Shown here in pieces: positions 43,238-53,477 of a stretch of DNA of 64,000 nucleotides. Source of the stretch: Hyposmocoma kahamanoa. Its lineage: Eukaryota; Arthropoda; Insecta; Lepidoptera; Cosmopterigidae. The notes beneath the pieces are model-generated. The model searched no databases. It worked only from the letters and a program-made list of their open reading frames with translations, and had not been told where the DNA came from. Location: NCBI RefSeq assembly GCF_003589595.1, contig NW_020654422.1:8350921-8414920 (forward strand), read 5' to 3'. Every line of letters starts with the position of its first letter. The stretch's first letter is position 1. The position numbers and the translations under genes are program-made.

Positions 43238-43471
43238 ATAATTATAATAAATAATAATAATAATAAATAACGCACACACTCAACATAGCCCCGCACCAGG
43301 GAAATCCTGTGTCGCGGGTGCCATGGACACACACATAGACAACCACAAATTACACCCAAACTCACGAGAGAAATAATTGTAGGCCATACAGCTATTTCTC
43401 CCGGCCCGGGAATCGAACCTGGGACCTCTGCGTGGTAGTTCGGCATGGTAACCGTTCGGCCACGGAGGCAG
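43238..43471 (-). repeat. tRNA-derived SINE, family 3, copy 1
   Basis: Minus strand: the head begins CTGCCTCCGTGGCCGAACGG (box A) with box B 'GGTTCGATTCC', then a body with 'GTGTAATTTGTGGTTGTCTA' and 'GCGGGGCTATGTTGAG', ending in an ATT/AAT repeat tail at 43238-43269. A second copy is at 54.4 kb. Both RNA polymerase III boxes are intact. Confidence 0.8.
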
Positions 43472-43664
43472 TTATAATTAAATTACCTTACTTTTGCAAT
43501 ATACAATGCTTAAAAATATAATATTGCAAAAAAACGGATAACTTTTCAGAAAGATTTAAAAATTAACCATAATGTATATGCATACAGACAAGAAAAATAT
43601 TATTTTATTTAAATAATGCTTTGGAAGTAAGGATTTCAACGTTAAAGGTTAAAGTAACGATACT

Positions 43665-43840
43665 TTACCTATTTCTGCCGCCAAGCAGTAGGTAACGTGA
43701 GCACTACTAATTTATGTCTCAGGGTGCCGGGCACAGTGGCAGTGCCCATAATATTTTTGTGATTTAAAACTCTGAACGGCACTGCAACTGTTACGGGTCG
43801 TCACTAGGTGTTATAAAATAAATAAATAAATAAATAAAGG
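43665..43840 (+). repeat. Dispersed repeat family R, copy 3 (short)
   Basis: Shortened copy: 'ACCTATTTCTGCCGCCAAGC', a deletion of the 'GGGTAAGGGTG' part, then 'TTATGTCTCAGGGTGCCGGG', ending in an AAAT repeat (43818-43838) instead of the A-run or TA-run seen in other copies. Confidence 0.65.
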
Positions 43841-44047
43841 TAACCGATATTTAAATATAATTCAAAAATGTTGCACGATAGGCACTAACATTAAAATTTA
43901 ACTACGAAGTCGTGACGCCATTGGTAGGTAAACAAACTAGACAATGTGCGCTTTCCACTTGCGAGAATTTTACGTATTAATTGACTACTGTCCTTAATTT
44001 AATCCAATCCATTTTTGTAGACCTTTTAGTGAAAAAGTGATTAAAAG

Positions 44048-44501
44048 CAGTGATGCAACGACAGTGCTTAACGGAAACAGAATCGGAAAAAGTGGGTCTA
44101 CTCCCGTCCGTGTCCGAAATAATTATTGTGAAAGAATGCTCTTTTAATTTGGTCGAGTATTACTTATTTGGCAATAATTGTTTTTTTTACGAAGGGAGTA
44201 GACCCCCTGATGCCAAAGGGAAAACTAAGCGAAAATGGAAGCGAATGCGGACGGAAGTGTAAATACTATAAAAATCTCAATAAAATAGTTCCAAATAAGG
44301 CTTCTCTGTTGTCATACTGCTAAAAAACGCGCGCCCAACCACCAAGCCATCAACACGCGTGACTCACCCGTCGCGAACGTTGTAAACTTCTAATTAAAGT
44401 GCTGTTATACAGTTTACGGAAGTGGAAACGGAAACAGATGTAAAAGCGTGAGGAATTTCAGCAGTTGCGGAAGCAGAAGCAGAGAGGTCTGTTGCATCAC
44501 T
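44048..44501. repeat. Possible foldback element
   Basis: Nested inverted motifs: AGTGATGCAA (44050-44059) with TTGCATCACT (44492-44501), and GGGTCTACTCCC (44095-44106) with GGGAGTAGACCC (44199-44210). The frame 44050-44262 inside it lacks a recognisable domain. The inversions are short, so this is tentative. Confidence 0.3.
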
Positions 44502-44841
44502 AATTGAAAGGAGAAAAAAACCACAAGATAATACGCGAACTTTGAATACGGCGACGTAGACACTGAACACGGTGACGTAGAAACATCACCGTAATCATCA
44601 CCGTTCATGATATCACGTTGTGATTATTATTCACTTTAAATATTTAAAAGTCACTACTAGAGTTCTACCTTTTCATTAAATGTTCATACATAATTTTATT
44701 AGGCTGCACTTCTTCACAAGTTTCTTTTGTTAATATAACAAGTGGCGGCAGGAACAAGTCGCGTGAATAGTAAGAGACATGCCTATCCGTAGCAGCTGCT
44801 TCCGTAGCATAGCTACGCATGATAAAATATATGTAAAATTG

Positions 44842-44909
44842 AAATAAGCGCGCTCTATTGGCTATCTAAATTAGATTTGATTGAGACAGCCAATAGCGCG
44901 CGCTTATTT
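44842..44909. repeat. Hairpin with 22-bp arms
   Basis: AAATAAGCGCGCTCTATTGGCT (given here as 22 bases in 44842-44863: AAATAAGCGCG then CTCTATTGGCT) pairs with 44888-44909 with one mismatch, leaving a 24-base loop. It could be the remains of a palindromic MITE or fold in RNA; no stem-flanking features typical of a microRNA gene were established. Confidence 0.7.
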
Positions 44910-45275
44910 ACTGCTATAGAAATATTTTTTTAAATCTTATTTCAACATAGTAGGTTATTTACAAGAGGAAGCTAATTTTATCTTTAATTATTTATCGCCG
45001 TTATTCCCCGTTTATCGAATAAATTGAGGCCCTTTGGGCCATTATATTTTAATACTGTAGTTACAATTAATTTATTTCAAATGCAAGTCAGAACAATACA
45101 CGTTCCATTAGGCATGTACTTATTGCTATGACACCCCGCAGGGGTATGGCACTTAGTCGCCACATTTTGGCTTACATTATTGTTCACTCATTATAAAAAA
45201 TAATAATGAAAATACAATTTAGGTTAAAATTGAATTTTGAAACAACAATTGAAAGCCATAAAGATTTTTCTACAG

Positions 45276-45508
45276 GACAGGACGAACAAGTCGTGCGCCT
45301 AATGGTAAGCTACGCGCCTATCCAAAACAGTTGCAGTGCCACTCAGAGCTTTAAATCGCAAAGATCTGAGGGGCACTGCCACTACACCCGTCACCCTGAG
45401 GCATAAGTTTACAAGCCCCATGTGCCTGTAATTTACCAGCACCTTACCCTTCAAAAGCGGAACACAGTAATGCTGACATTACTGCTTGACAACAGAAATA
45501 GGTAAGGG
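45276..45508 (-). repeat. Dispersed repeat family R, copy 4
   Basis: Reverse-orientation copy with GACGAACAAGTCGTGCGCCT at the left and CAGCACCTTACCCTTCAAAA at the right. It lies head-to-head with copy 5, so the two form an inverted pair. Confidence 0.7.
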
Positions 45509-45690
45509 TAAGGTTAACAGAATTGAAACTTGTCAACGTATTTATATCTCAAGGCGACAGGCGTAATGGCAGTGTTCTGCAGGTCTTTGCGATTTAAAGC
45601 TCTGAGATGCATTGCCACAGCTATGGACAGACGAGTCGCTTAATTGTTCGTACCGTCACTTGGTACCGTAAAAAAATATAATTAGGAATT
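45509..45690 (+). repeat. Dispersed repeat family R, copy 5
   Basis: Plus-strand copy starting within the repeat near 'AGGTTAACAG' and containing 'GCAGGTCTTTGCGATTTAAA' and 'CTATGGACAGACGAGTCGCT', ending in an A-run. It is more diverged than copy 4, so the pair arose from separate insertions and not from one inverted duplication. Confidence 0.6.
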
Positions 45691-45929
45691 GCAATACATA
45701 TTTTATGTGAAACATAAGGAATAAATGCTTTTAATGTGTACGCATGAATGTGGTACGTCACTGTATTTACGTATATTTCAAGGCTTAATTAACATTATAC
45801 AGCAATAGTTTTAAGTGAATACAAACATGAGTCGTACAGCTGGTACACTATTATTATTTTAATAATAATAATAATGGAGACGCCCCACAACTTCACTAGT
45901 ACACCACTAGATTTGGTATAAACAGAATA

Positions 45930-46225
45930 TCCTGATAATTGATTTTTGATGGCGTGGTGTGCCAAAAGAGCGAAGAAAAAAGAATCTCAATACAGAATAC
46001 TAAAAAAATCCGACCTCAAAAGTCATTCATCCCCTAGTTTGCCATCCTTAGAAGTCGAATATTTTCTTCAAATTTAAATGAGACCGCAACTGACTTACCA
46101 TTTCCAACAAAAAAATCATCAAAATCGGTTCACAAATAAAAAAAAGTTATCGCATAACATACAAACATACAAAAAAAACTTAGTCGAATTGAGAACCTCC
46201 TCCTTTTATTGAAGTCGGTTAAAAA
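45930..46225 (+). repeat. Dispersed lepidopteran repeat ending in a CCTCCTCC block
   Basis: Contains 'AATCGGTTCACAAATAAAAA' and ends 'GAGAACCTCCTCCTTTTATT' then 'GAAGTCGGTTAAAAA', a terminus I have seen repeatedly in lepidopteran genomes. No coding potential. The element class is uncertain. Confidence 0.4.
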
Positions 46226-46480
46226 TGATTGATTATCCAAACTGACTCTAGAACCTCCACCAAAAATAAAAAGGCTTACTGGAAAAAATTCAGAAAACTC
46301 TTTATCGTTCTGGAGTAGCGCCTTTTATTAGGCAATCACTGTTAGTAGTAGATCTTCCACCGTCAGCTTTCTCAAGAATCATCATCGTCTAGTATCGAAA
46401 TTTGTTCGATGTATTTTTGGTCAAACATTATAATATGTGACTGATTATATTATTCCTATTCTAGTTCTTGTGACTTATGA

Positions 46481-46752
46481 GAAGCCGTGGCAGCCTGCTG
46501 CCTCACAAGCAGAAGCCGTGGGTTCAAATCCGGACTCGCACCTCTGAATTTTTCGGAATTGATGTACGGAGGTACATATCGTGAGGAACAGCAGTGTGTT
46601 CTTCGATATGCTGCTGTTAACAACCCTCAGAAAATGTGTGAAGTCCCCAACCAGCATTGGGTCAGTGTGGCAGACTAGACTATAGCCTAAACCCTCAGTT
46701 GAGAGGAGGCCTAAGGCAGCAGTGAGACATATAAGCGGATTGACGATGATTC
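46481..46752 (+). repeat. Metulj-like tRNA-derived SINE, copy 2
   Basis: Plus strand: box B-like 'GGGTTCAAATCC', then 'CCAGCATTGGGTCAGTGTGG', 'CTATAGCCTAAACCCTC' and 'GAGAGGAGGCCTAAGGCAG', ending GACGATGAT. Same family as 12.8 kb. The open frames on both strands here are by-products. Confidence 0.75.
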
Positions 46753-47204
46753 GAGTTCTTAGCTTTTCCTGAATGTTATTCATCGCTACATACATGGTCA
46801 CGGCTGACACTAGTACTTATCGTTAGCCGCGATCACGGGACCTGGCCCCGTATTCAGAATTCTGAATAACGTTTGTGGCCTTTGCCGGTCGAGAAGCTCG
46901 AGTAATCGTACGGGTTGCTATCATATTATATTAATAATTCAGTCAAATCGTTGGCTACCAGACCGGCTGCTTCTATTGAGCAGTCCGTTGACATAGGTTA
47001 GTTTACTGACAATAATCTATCTATTGAAAATAATTCAATTTCTAATTATTTAAATTAATTAATAAAACAACGGAGAGATACTTTTGCAAACAAACAACGG
47101 ACACTAGCCCGTTACACCAAGTACCAAGTACTTTTGCAACACAATGACAGTAAAAAACCAACTTAAAACACACAGAAATAAAATAAATTGTATAATTAAA
47201 CCTG

Positions 47205-48095
47205 GTGCACCAAAATATTCATGGCATGAAAGGCAAAGAGTTAGAAATAGAATTATTTATTAACTGTAATAATATTGATATTCTTTGTATTACTGAACAC
47301 CACTTTCTATCAAAACATCAGTTCATGTTTAGCTTCAACAATCACCAGGTGGCTAGTTCGTTCAGCAGAGAAAAAGCTATTCAAGGCGGCTCTTTAATTC
47401 TTATTAAAAATAATTTAAAAATTTAAAGAACGTACAGATGTTGTGAGCCTATCTATTGAGCAGACTATAGAGATATCCTGCATAGAGCTTGAATGGCTTG
47501 TTATATTAAGCGTGTATTCATCTTACGAACTATTTGAAAAAGATTAGATGAAGTTTTAGGCAAATTAAATAATCCAAATAAATATATTGCTGTTTGTGGT
47601 GACTTCAATGTTAACTTATTAGAAGATTCCAGTGCTAGTAGTAGCTCATATCATTTTTCCAATGTTATAATCTTGGGAATCTTTTCTTGCCTACTAGAAT
47701 AACTTCTACTACTGCCACTTGTTTAGACAACATTTATACTAGCCCCGTACCTAGTCATAGATCTATTATAAATAAATTAACTTCTGATCACTGCGGTCAA
47801 TTTGCAACTTTTAATATAACTGTTAAGAAAATGCCAAAAAAGAAAATCACATGTGTTCCGATAAATAATGGTCGACTTAAAGCTTATAGAAACAACGTAA
47901 TACTTAAACTATCTGACATTCCCAATAAATTGTATAATTCAGTTTTCAACATAGTAACTATTAAAATCATAACTATTAATAAATTTAATGAAATTTAGTG
48001 CCCAATCACTATGACTACTATACTATACTACGACTATGGGAATTCACAAAAGTAGACAAAGGCTGTATGATCTTTACGATGAAAGGACCTATAAC
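47205..48095 (+). pseudogene. LINE endonuclease domain
   Basis: An APE-type endonuclease read in pieces: HQNIHGMKGKELEIELF (N-terminal catalytic Asn block), NNIDILCITEHHFL (the E of TEH), then after a frameshift and stops, YIAVCGDFNVNLLE (D-x-N block) and, from 47687, CLDNIYTSPV and SDHCGQFATF (final SDH). At least two frameshifts or stops (near 47424 and 47546) separate the pieces. The nuclease is dead in this copy. It normally nicks target DNA to prime reverse transcription. Confidence 0.75.
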
Positions 48096-48108
48096 ACTAG
48101 TAACAGTT

Positions 48109-49211
48109 AGGAAATGAAACTATTTTTCCGGATTTAAATCGCGTATATTTGTTTTTTCAAACAAACCGACGTTTCGGGCCCTTTACAGGTCCCATGGTCA
48201 CAATTGACTGAGGTGGTACAGTCATCAACCAGTTATGTCTAATATTGATGCAAACCACCTTATTTTTTCCACTATAATTACAATAGTTATTAATTAAATA
48301 CCTTATTTTTAATTTTACAAAGAAAACATTCCAATTTACGCTACATTAAGTTTTACAAATTATTTTATTAAATGATGTTTTATTAAGTTCAATTTAATAT
48401 TAATTATCGATATAAATTAGAATAAACTAAAACATATTAATTAATTAGTACTGCAGTCTTATGTCTGTTTGGGATTTTTCGTTAGAGGAAATACTGGATC
48501 CCAAACTGGTACACTGGTACGGAGAAGCCATCTTCCCTGTTGAAATTAGGATGTTTTTTAATTTCAATGGCCTCTCGCAGCATTCTAGGTAGATAACGGA
48601 CTTCTTTTGCAAGGACCTGGGGTTTGTCAAACTTCATTGAATATGTAGGTTTATCCATGACATGCTCGCAAACTGCAGACTTGTTAACGCGACGGTGTTT
48701 GACATCAGCTATATGTTCTTTGACGCGGGTATTTGTATACTTCGCTTTGTTTGTCCAATATAAGAGAGACCGCACTCACAGTCAAGCTTATAAACTCCTG
48801 CAACCTGTAAGAGGATGTTACATTTCACGGGTCTCAGGAACTGAGAAATCTTCCTCAGGGGCTTGAAATAGGTCTTGATAGATGCGCGCCTGAGGACTCT
48901 TCCGATCTTGTCTGTAACACCTCTCACGTAAGGTAAGATGGCAGGTCTTCCCTCGACTGTTGGTGGTTTCACACGGGGCCTGCGGCATTGGTGTGGAGTC
49001 TCCAACTTATTCGCATTTAGGACTTGCTTTATATACTGAAGTTCCCCTGCCAGATGATTACTGTCGCAGACACCATGTGCTCTCTGAAACAAAGATTTGC
49101 CCACGGTAGCTAATTGGTTAGGCTAGTTTGAAAAAACAAATACACGCGATTTAAATCCGGAAAAATAGTTTCATTTCCTATGTGTAACAATCGCGAAAAC
49201 CTAAGAACTCG
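48109..49211 (-). mobile_element. Penelope-like element with inverted terminal segments
   Basis: Bounded by the 13-bp direct repeat ACTAGTAACAGTT (48096-48108 and 49212-49224), a target duplication within the host LINE. Inside, 48108-48162 and 49126-49180 are inverted copies of one 55-base sequence with a single difference. The minus strand encodes the end of the RT and a GIY-YIG nuclease. The element is 5'-truncated relative to full Penelope-like elements (most of the RT is gone). Inverted terminal copies of this sort are known from Penelope elements. Confidence 0.85.
48482..49104 (-). pseudogene. Penelope-like RT tail and GIY-YIG endonuclease
   Basis: The first frame (49104-48709) carries the post-RT region (ILPYVRGVTDKIGRVLRR, FLRPVKCNIL) and the start of the GIY-YIG nuclease: GVYKLDCECGLSYIGQTKRS, with G-V-Y and Y-I-G in register. 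A frameshift near 48770 leads to 48775-48482, which continues the nuclease: TRVKEHIADVKHR (conserved Arg), SAVCEHVMDK, LREAIEIKKHPNFNREDG (conserved Glu and Asn). Penelope-like elements use this nuclease to cut target DNA. All expected nuclease residues appear present, but the shift breaks the protein. Confidence 0.85.
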
Positions 49212-49253
49212 ACTAGTAACAGTTTTAATGATTTTGTTAGGAAATATTCGAAA

Positions 49254-50940
49254 ATGTTTAAACGTGTTTGTGTTGCAGCCAAAGCAATGTTTATATATAA
49301 TAAAAATAAAAGCAACGTGAATGTAGTAAAAACGACTTGGAATATTATAAACAGCGAAACTGGAAGGGTCAAACCTCGTAACTTAGATTTTCAACTAAGA
49401 TTTAATGACAAAATTGTAAACACAGACGGAGAAGTTGCTAAAATATTTGAAAATTTTTTTACTGACATTCCAATTTTGACTACTAAGTCGTTAAATTCAT
49501 CTCCCACCGCCGCTGAATCCTTACTAAAAGAAAATAATGCAGTTAGTATCATTAATTTAAGGTTCCGTCATGTATTTCCAAACGACATTGTTAAAGCATT
49601 TAAGTCTATAAACATAAAAAATACTGCTGATCTTGATAGTCTTTCAGTCAGAGTAATTAGTTCTATAGTTGATTGTATTGCGCCTTACTTAGCCTGTGTC
49701 TTTAATAAATGTGTTGATGATGGTGTCTTTCCTGACCTCATGAAGCAAAGTAAAGTTATTCCACTCTTCAAATCTGGTAGTATTTCTGACCCCGCCAATT
49801 TCAGACCTATAACTTTCAGTAAAATATTTGAAAAAATTATTCTAAATCAGATATGTGCACATTTTTATAATAATAACTTAATGTCTCCTAAACAATTTGG
49901 TTTCACTCGGGGTCGCTCTACAACCGATGCTGGTGTCGAGTTGATTAATCATATATTTGATGCAGGGAAGTCTCACATGATGCTATTGGTGTATTCTGTG
50001 ACCTTTCGAAGGCTTTTGATTGTGTGCACCATGATACACTGGTCAGGAAACTATGGTGTGGCGGGACGTGATCTCGACCTTCTTGAATCGTATTTGCGTG
50101 GTAGGGTACAGAGGGTCGATGTTAATGGTATGATGTCGTCAGGGTCTGCAATTAACATGGGTGTCCCTCAAGGTTCAATTCTAGGCCCATTTTTGTTTTT
50201 AGTTTATATTAATGATTTACCTAGCCTTATGGAGGGTATAAAACATGAGATAGTATTGTTTGCTGATGATACTTCCTTATTATTTAAAGTTAAAAGGCAC
50301 CAACGTTCCTACGACGATGTGAACAATGCTATATCTAAAGTAGTTGATTAGTTTGCAGTTAATAACCTACTCCTTAATGAGAAAAAAACAAATTGTGTGA
50401 AATTTACATTACCCAGTGTTAGAGAGACGGTTACAAACATTGTAGTTAGAAACGAAAAATTGAATTTTGTGGATACAGTTGTATTTCTAGGTATAACGTT
50501 AGATGCTTAATTGCAATGGGGTCCCCATATAAGTAAGTTATCAAAACGGCTCGGCTCTGCAGTGTACGCGATTAAAAAATAAGGAAACGTTCAGACGTCG
50601 AAACCGCTAGACTGGTTTACTTCAGCTATTTTCTTTAATTTATTTATTTTAATTTATGTTAAAAGGAATAGTAATTTCTCTATGAAAAATAGTGACAGAC
50701 ATAACGTTAATACGAGAAATAAAAATAAACTAGCTTTTCTTGATAGTCGTCTTCACAAAGTCAAAAGATCATTTAAGGGGCAATGTATACGCTTCTATAA
50801 CAAGATTCCGGTTGATATAAAAAATTTGCCTTTCACGAGGTTTAAAACTATAGTGAAACAAAAACTGTATACTAAAGGTTATTATACAACTTCTGCGTAC
50901 TTGGATGACAAAAATCCGTGGTAGTAACCCCTTTTGGCTC
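49254..50940 (+). pseudogene. LINE reverse transcriptase and C-terminal domain, degenerate
   Basis: The long frame 49254-50351 carries FRPITFSKIFEKIIL, FGFTRGRSTTDAG, MGVPQGSILGPFLFLVYIND and LFADDTSLLF. Between about 49985 and 50045 a pair of compensating frameshifts moves the first catalytic block (FCDLSKAFD) into another frame. After 50349 there are in-frame stops (VVD-stop-FAVNN, LDA-stop) and an internal deletion before the C terminus at 50682-50924, which reads RFYNKIPVDIKNLPFTRFK and AYLDDKNPW then stop. Inactive. Confidence 0.8.
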
Positions 50941-51311
50941 ATGGAGGTAGTCTCGATCTCTAATGTTTCAAATAAAAAAAAAAATATTGTAAATGTTGAA
51001 TGTGTACAAATGTTATTTACAAAGAGCAACCCCTTCTTCCTCATTCTTCTCAGGGGAACCTGCCTTACGAATGAGCGGTAGAGTTTAACCTTTGTGGCGA
51101 TTTCAAGTGTAATAATGTTTACCTATGAAATAAAGGTTATTTTGAATTTGAATTTGATATTGGGTGTGACGTCATTTCGGTTCGGTTTCGAATACGACAG
51201 TTTGACGTTCGATTCGGGTATTGTGAATAAAAATGTAAAGAAATCATACGATATCAAAACGAATCGGTCGACAACTGAGTTATCGTAAGGTTCTGAATTG
51301 ACCTACTGGTC

Positions 51312-51380
51312 CGAAACGTTGGTTTGTTTAAAAATTACGCGATTTAGATCCCAAAAATAGTTTCAGTTTCAATATTATTG
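51312..51380 (+). mobile_element. Penelope-like terminal-repeat remnant
   Basis: 'TCCGAAACGTTGGTTTGTTT', 'ACGCGATTTAGATCCCAAAA' and 'ATAGTTTCAGTTTC' follow the order of the right terminal repeat of the 48-49 kb Penelope-like element. Only the repeat survives, next to the MITE at 51387. Confidence 0.6.
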
Positions 51381-51386
51381 TAGTAA

Positions 51387-51823
51387 GGGCGCGTTCCCAT
51401 TACGTCGTAACGTTTTATTTATCGTTGGACGACTGTCGCGTTTAGCTTGTTCCTAAATCACGACTATCTGTCGTGACTGTGTCGTGGAAGTTTATCGCTG
51501 AACGACTGTCGTGTCTAGCTGGTCACCCAGATCACGACCATTTATCGGTTCACGGCAGTCGCCTTGTCGTTTGCACGGCAGAATCGTTTGAAGCTGCGAT
51601 TATTTGTCGTCATATTTTTATCGTGACGTTTTATTAATCGTCAGACGACTGTCGTTCTAGCTCTTCCCATCATCACGACAGACTGTCGTCGTAGCGTCAA
51701 AAAAATGGTGAACGACATTTAATCGTGTTGTTCTATGTGTGTAACAACTTCATTTACATATACAAGTCACGACACTTTAAACTGCACGACTATCTGTCGT
51801 CACGACATAATGGGAACGCGCCC
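51387..51823. mobile_element. Harbinger-like MITE with TAA target duplication
   Basis: 437 bp, bounded by GGGCGCGTTCCCATTA (start 51387) and its complement (end 51823); the inverted repeats extend to 22 bp with one mismatch. TAA on each side (51384-51386, 51824-51826) is a 3-bp target duplication of the type made by PIF/Harbinger transposases. The interior has many CGACTGTCG and ACGAC/GTCGT motifs, e.g. near 51430, 51505, 51655, 51680 and 51790, possibly transposase-binding sites. No open frame, so non-autonomous. Confidence 0.8.
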
Positions 51824-51844
51824 TAACCCTAAAATGTAAGGGTA

Positions 51845-52440
51845 ATAAGATTTTATTTATCCCTGGTAAACTATAACAATATACAAATATAACTAAAATA
51901 AACAGTGAAGTAGGTCAATTTAGTTTACACTTTTAGATATAATATAACATAAACATGTAAGCATTCTGGAGGGAAAAAAACAGGGTTCGAACAAATTATG
52001 AGAATTTTGCAATCACAAAAACAAGAAGAAAAACAAGAATTAAACAAAAAATCATCAACTTCTATTCTATTGACCAAGTTATTGATATTGTTGCAAGCTC
52101 GCAGCAGAAACTAATTGGTTGATACTATAGGTACGTCAAATATTTTGTTAGTTCTAAAATTACGCCTGGGAGTCAAAAAGTTAAAATTGTACAGTAGTTC
52201 AGGACAATCAATTGTATTCAGAGCTATTTTTAAAATATATGTGCAATCGGCTATTTGACGACGCCTATAAAAAGAAAGAATATGATGGATTTTGCAAATA
52301 TGCAGATAGTCTTCGTTATAATATTGGCGTATAGTACGGAAACACAGATAACGAATAAATGTTTTTTGAATGCGTTCTATGCGTGAAATGTACACCTCGT
52401 ATTGCGGGTTCCAGATCTGAGAGGCGTATTCCAGATTATT
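51845..52440 (-). pseudogene. LINE C-terminal end and 3' UTR
   Basis: The minus frame 52395-52111, extending upstream to about 52440, reads LEYASQIWNPQYEVYISRIE and RIQKTFIRYLCF, then DCPELLYNFNF, the post-RT region of a Jockey/CR1-group LINE, ending at a stop at 52111. A 3' UTR follows to an AATAAA-containing end at about 51850. The RT itself is missing, so the copy is 5'-truncated. Confidence 0.7.
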
Positions 52441-53070
52441 CCTAACAAACGTAATTAGTAGTAAACGTTTATTAGTACTTTAATCTTTAAAATAGCTTTG
52501 TTTGTACCCTGTTTCTAGGTTAGATTCTTTAAAAATTTAAGAAAATATTTAACGGATGAAAGCTATAATAAAATTGAAGAGTACTTAAATAAATAAATAA
52601 TAAAATAATGTAAAAATATTTCACCAATTACACTCCAAATGAACACGATGAATTACACTATAAATACTTAATAATTAATAGATGGTTAGTTTATGTACGT
52701 GTAATCTGAGGAATTCATAATATTAATTAATATATTATCTCGACTTTCTGCGTGACGTTTTTTGCTTTAGTTTTTGAATTTATTTTGATATCAATTTTTA
52801 AATTTTGAAATTTTTTGTGTACGCCTCTCAATTCCTATTCTAAAATTTTAATTTTTTATGTTGTTTCATTATTTTTTTTATATTGTATTCAATATCTTAA
52901 CTCGCAGTGGCCTATTCAGGGTCATGTACTACACTCTAGTCATAATGTAACACATTTGTAACACCTGACTATGTACATGTGACAATAAATAAATACAAAT
53001 ACATATAGATGTAGCAACGGTACATTCCAATATTTAGCATATATTGTTCACCCATAGCTTACACAATATA
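52441..53070. other. No recognisable gene
   Basis: AT-rich sequence without recognisable coding or repeat structure. Confidence 0.4.
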
Positions 53071-53094
53071 GATAGATAGATAGATAGATAGATA
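53071..53094 (+). repeat. GATA microsatellite, six units
   Basis: A perfect (GATA)6 run, probably the 3' tail of the minus-strand LINE to its right. Confidence 0.9.
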
Positions 53095-53456
53095 CAAACT
53101 TTATTCACTTCCATGACAATTTATTTACATAAGATCCACAAAAACTAACACCACAATTATTTTATATTGAACCACTTAAAATAACACATTTTTATAACAA
53201 AAGGAACGTTAATTAATTACTTACACATATAATTAATAACACATATAATTAATCAAAGTAAATAGTTTTGGAAGTCATGGCTGTGAAAAGCGCTGGCTCA
53301 GCATATATGCCGCGGTTTCTCACGAGCCTGGTATTCTGTCGGAACCGTGTGTAAAGAGACGCCACTCATCATCTCAGATAGTCCTCTGGCTTTATGATTT
53401 AATTAAGTAAAGATTATATGTATATTTTTATTTTATAAGAAAAACAATATAATAAA

Positions 53457-53477
53457 GTGTGTGTGTGTGTGTGTGTG
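53457..53477 (+). repeat. GT microsatellite
   Basis: A run of about ten GT dinucleotides followed by a GC/GT-rich alternating purine-pyrimidine stretch to 53520. A similar GT-rich stretch occurs in the 3' UTR of the LINE at 28.0 kb. Confidence 0.9.

Larger units (their letters stand above)
47165..51155 (+). mobile_element. CR1-like LINE, interrupted by a Penelope-like element
   Basis: Plus-strand LINE with an APE-type endonuclease (47205-47850), linker, RT (49254-50400) and C-terminal end (50680-50924), then a 3' UTR ending ACCTATGAAATAAAG and a TTTGAA repeat (51140-51153). The Penelope-like element at 48109-49211 lies between the endonuclease and the RT, and the reading frame runs through when it and one 13-bp duplicate are removed. 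No ORF1 is seen, so the copy is 5'-truncated. The tail type and motifs suggest the CR1 group (possibly Zenon). Confidence 0.8.

Noticed and set aside
43216..43446. 76-codon minus-strand protein
   Set aside because: It lies entirely inside a tRNA-derived SINE; an equivalent frame recurs in the other SINE copy (54355-54546) with stops and shifts.
44842..44909. microRNA gene
   Set aside because: Arms are almost perfectly paired with a GC-alternating core and large loop; without expression data this is better read as a repeat.
46475..46810. 111-codon minus-strand and 63-codon plus-strand frames
   Set aside because: Both overlap the Metulj-like SINE and have no domain.
48109..49211. DNA transposon because of the 55-bp inverted termini
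   Set aside because: The encoded protein is a Penelope-type RT tail with a GIY-YIG nuclease, and the 13-bp duplication fits a retroelement.
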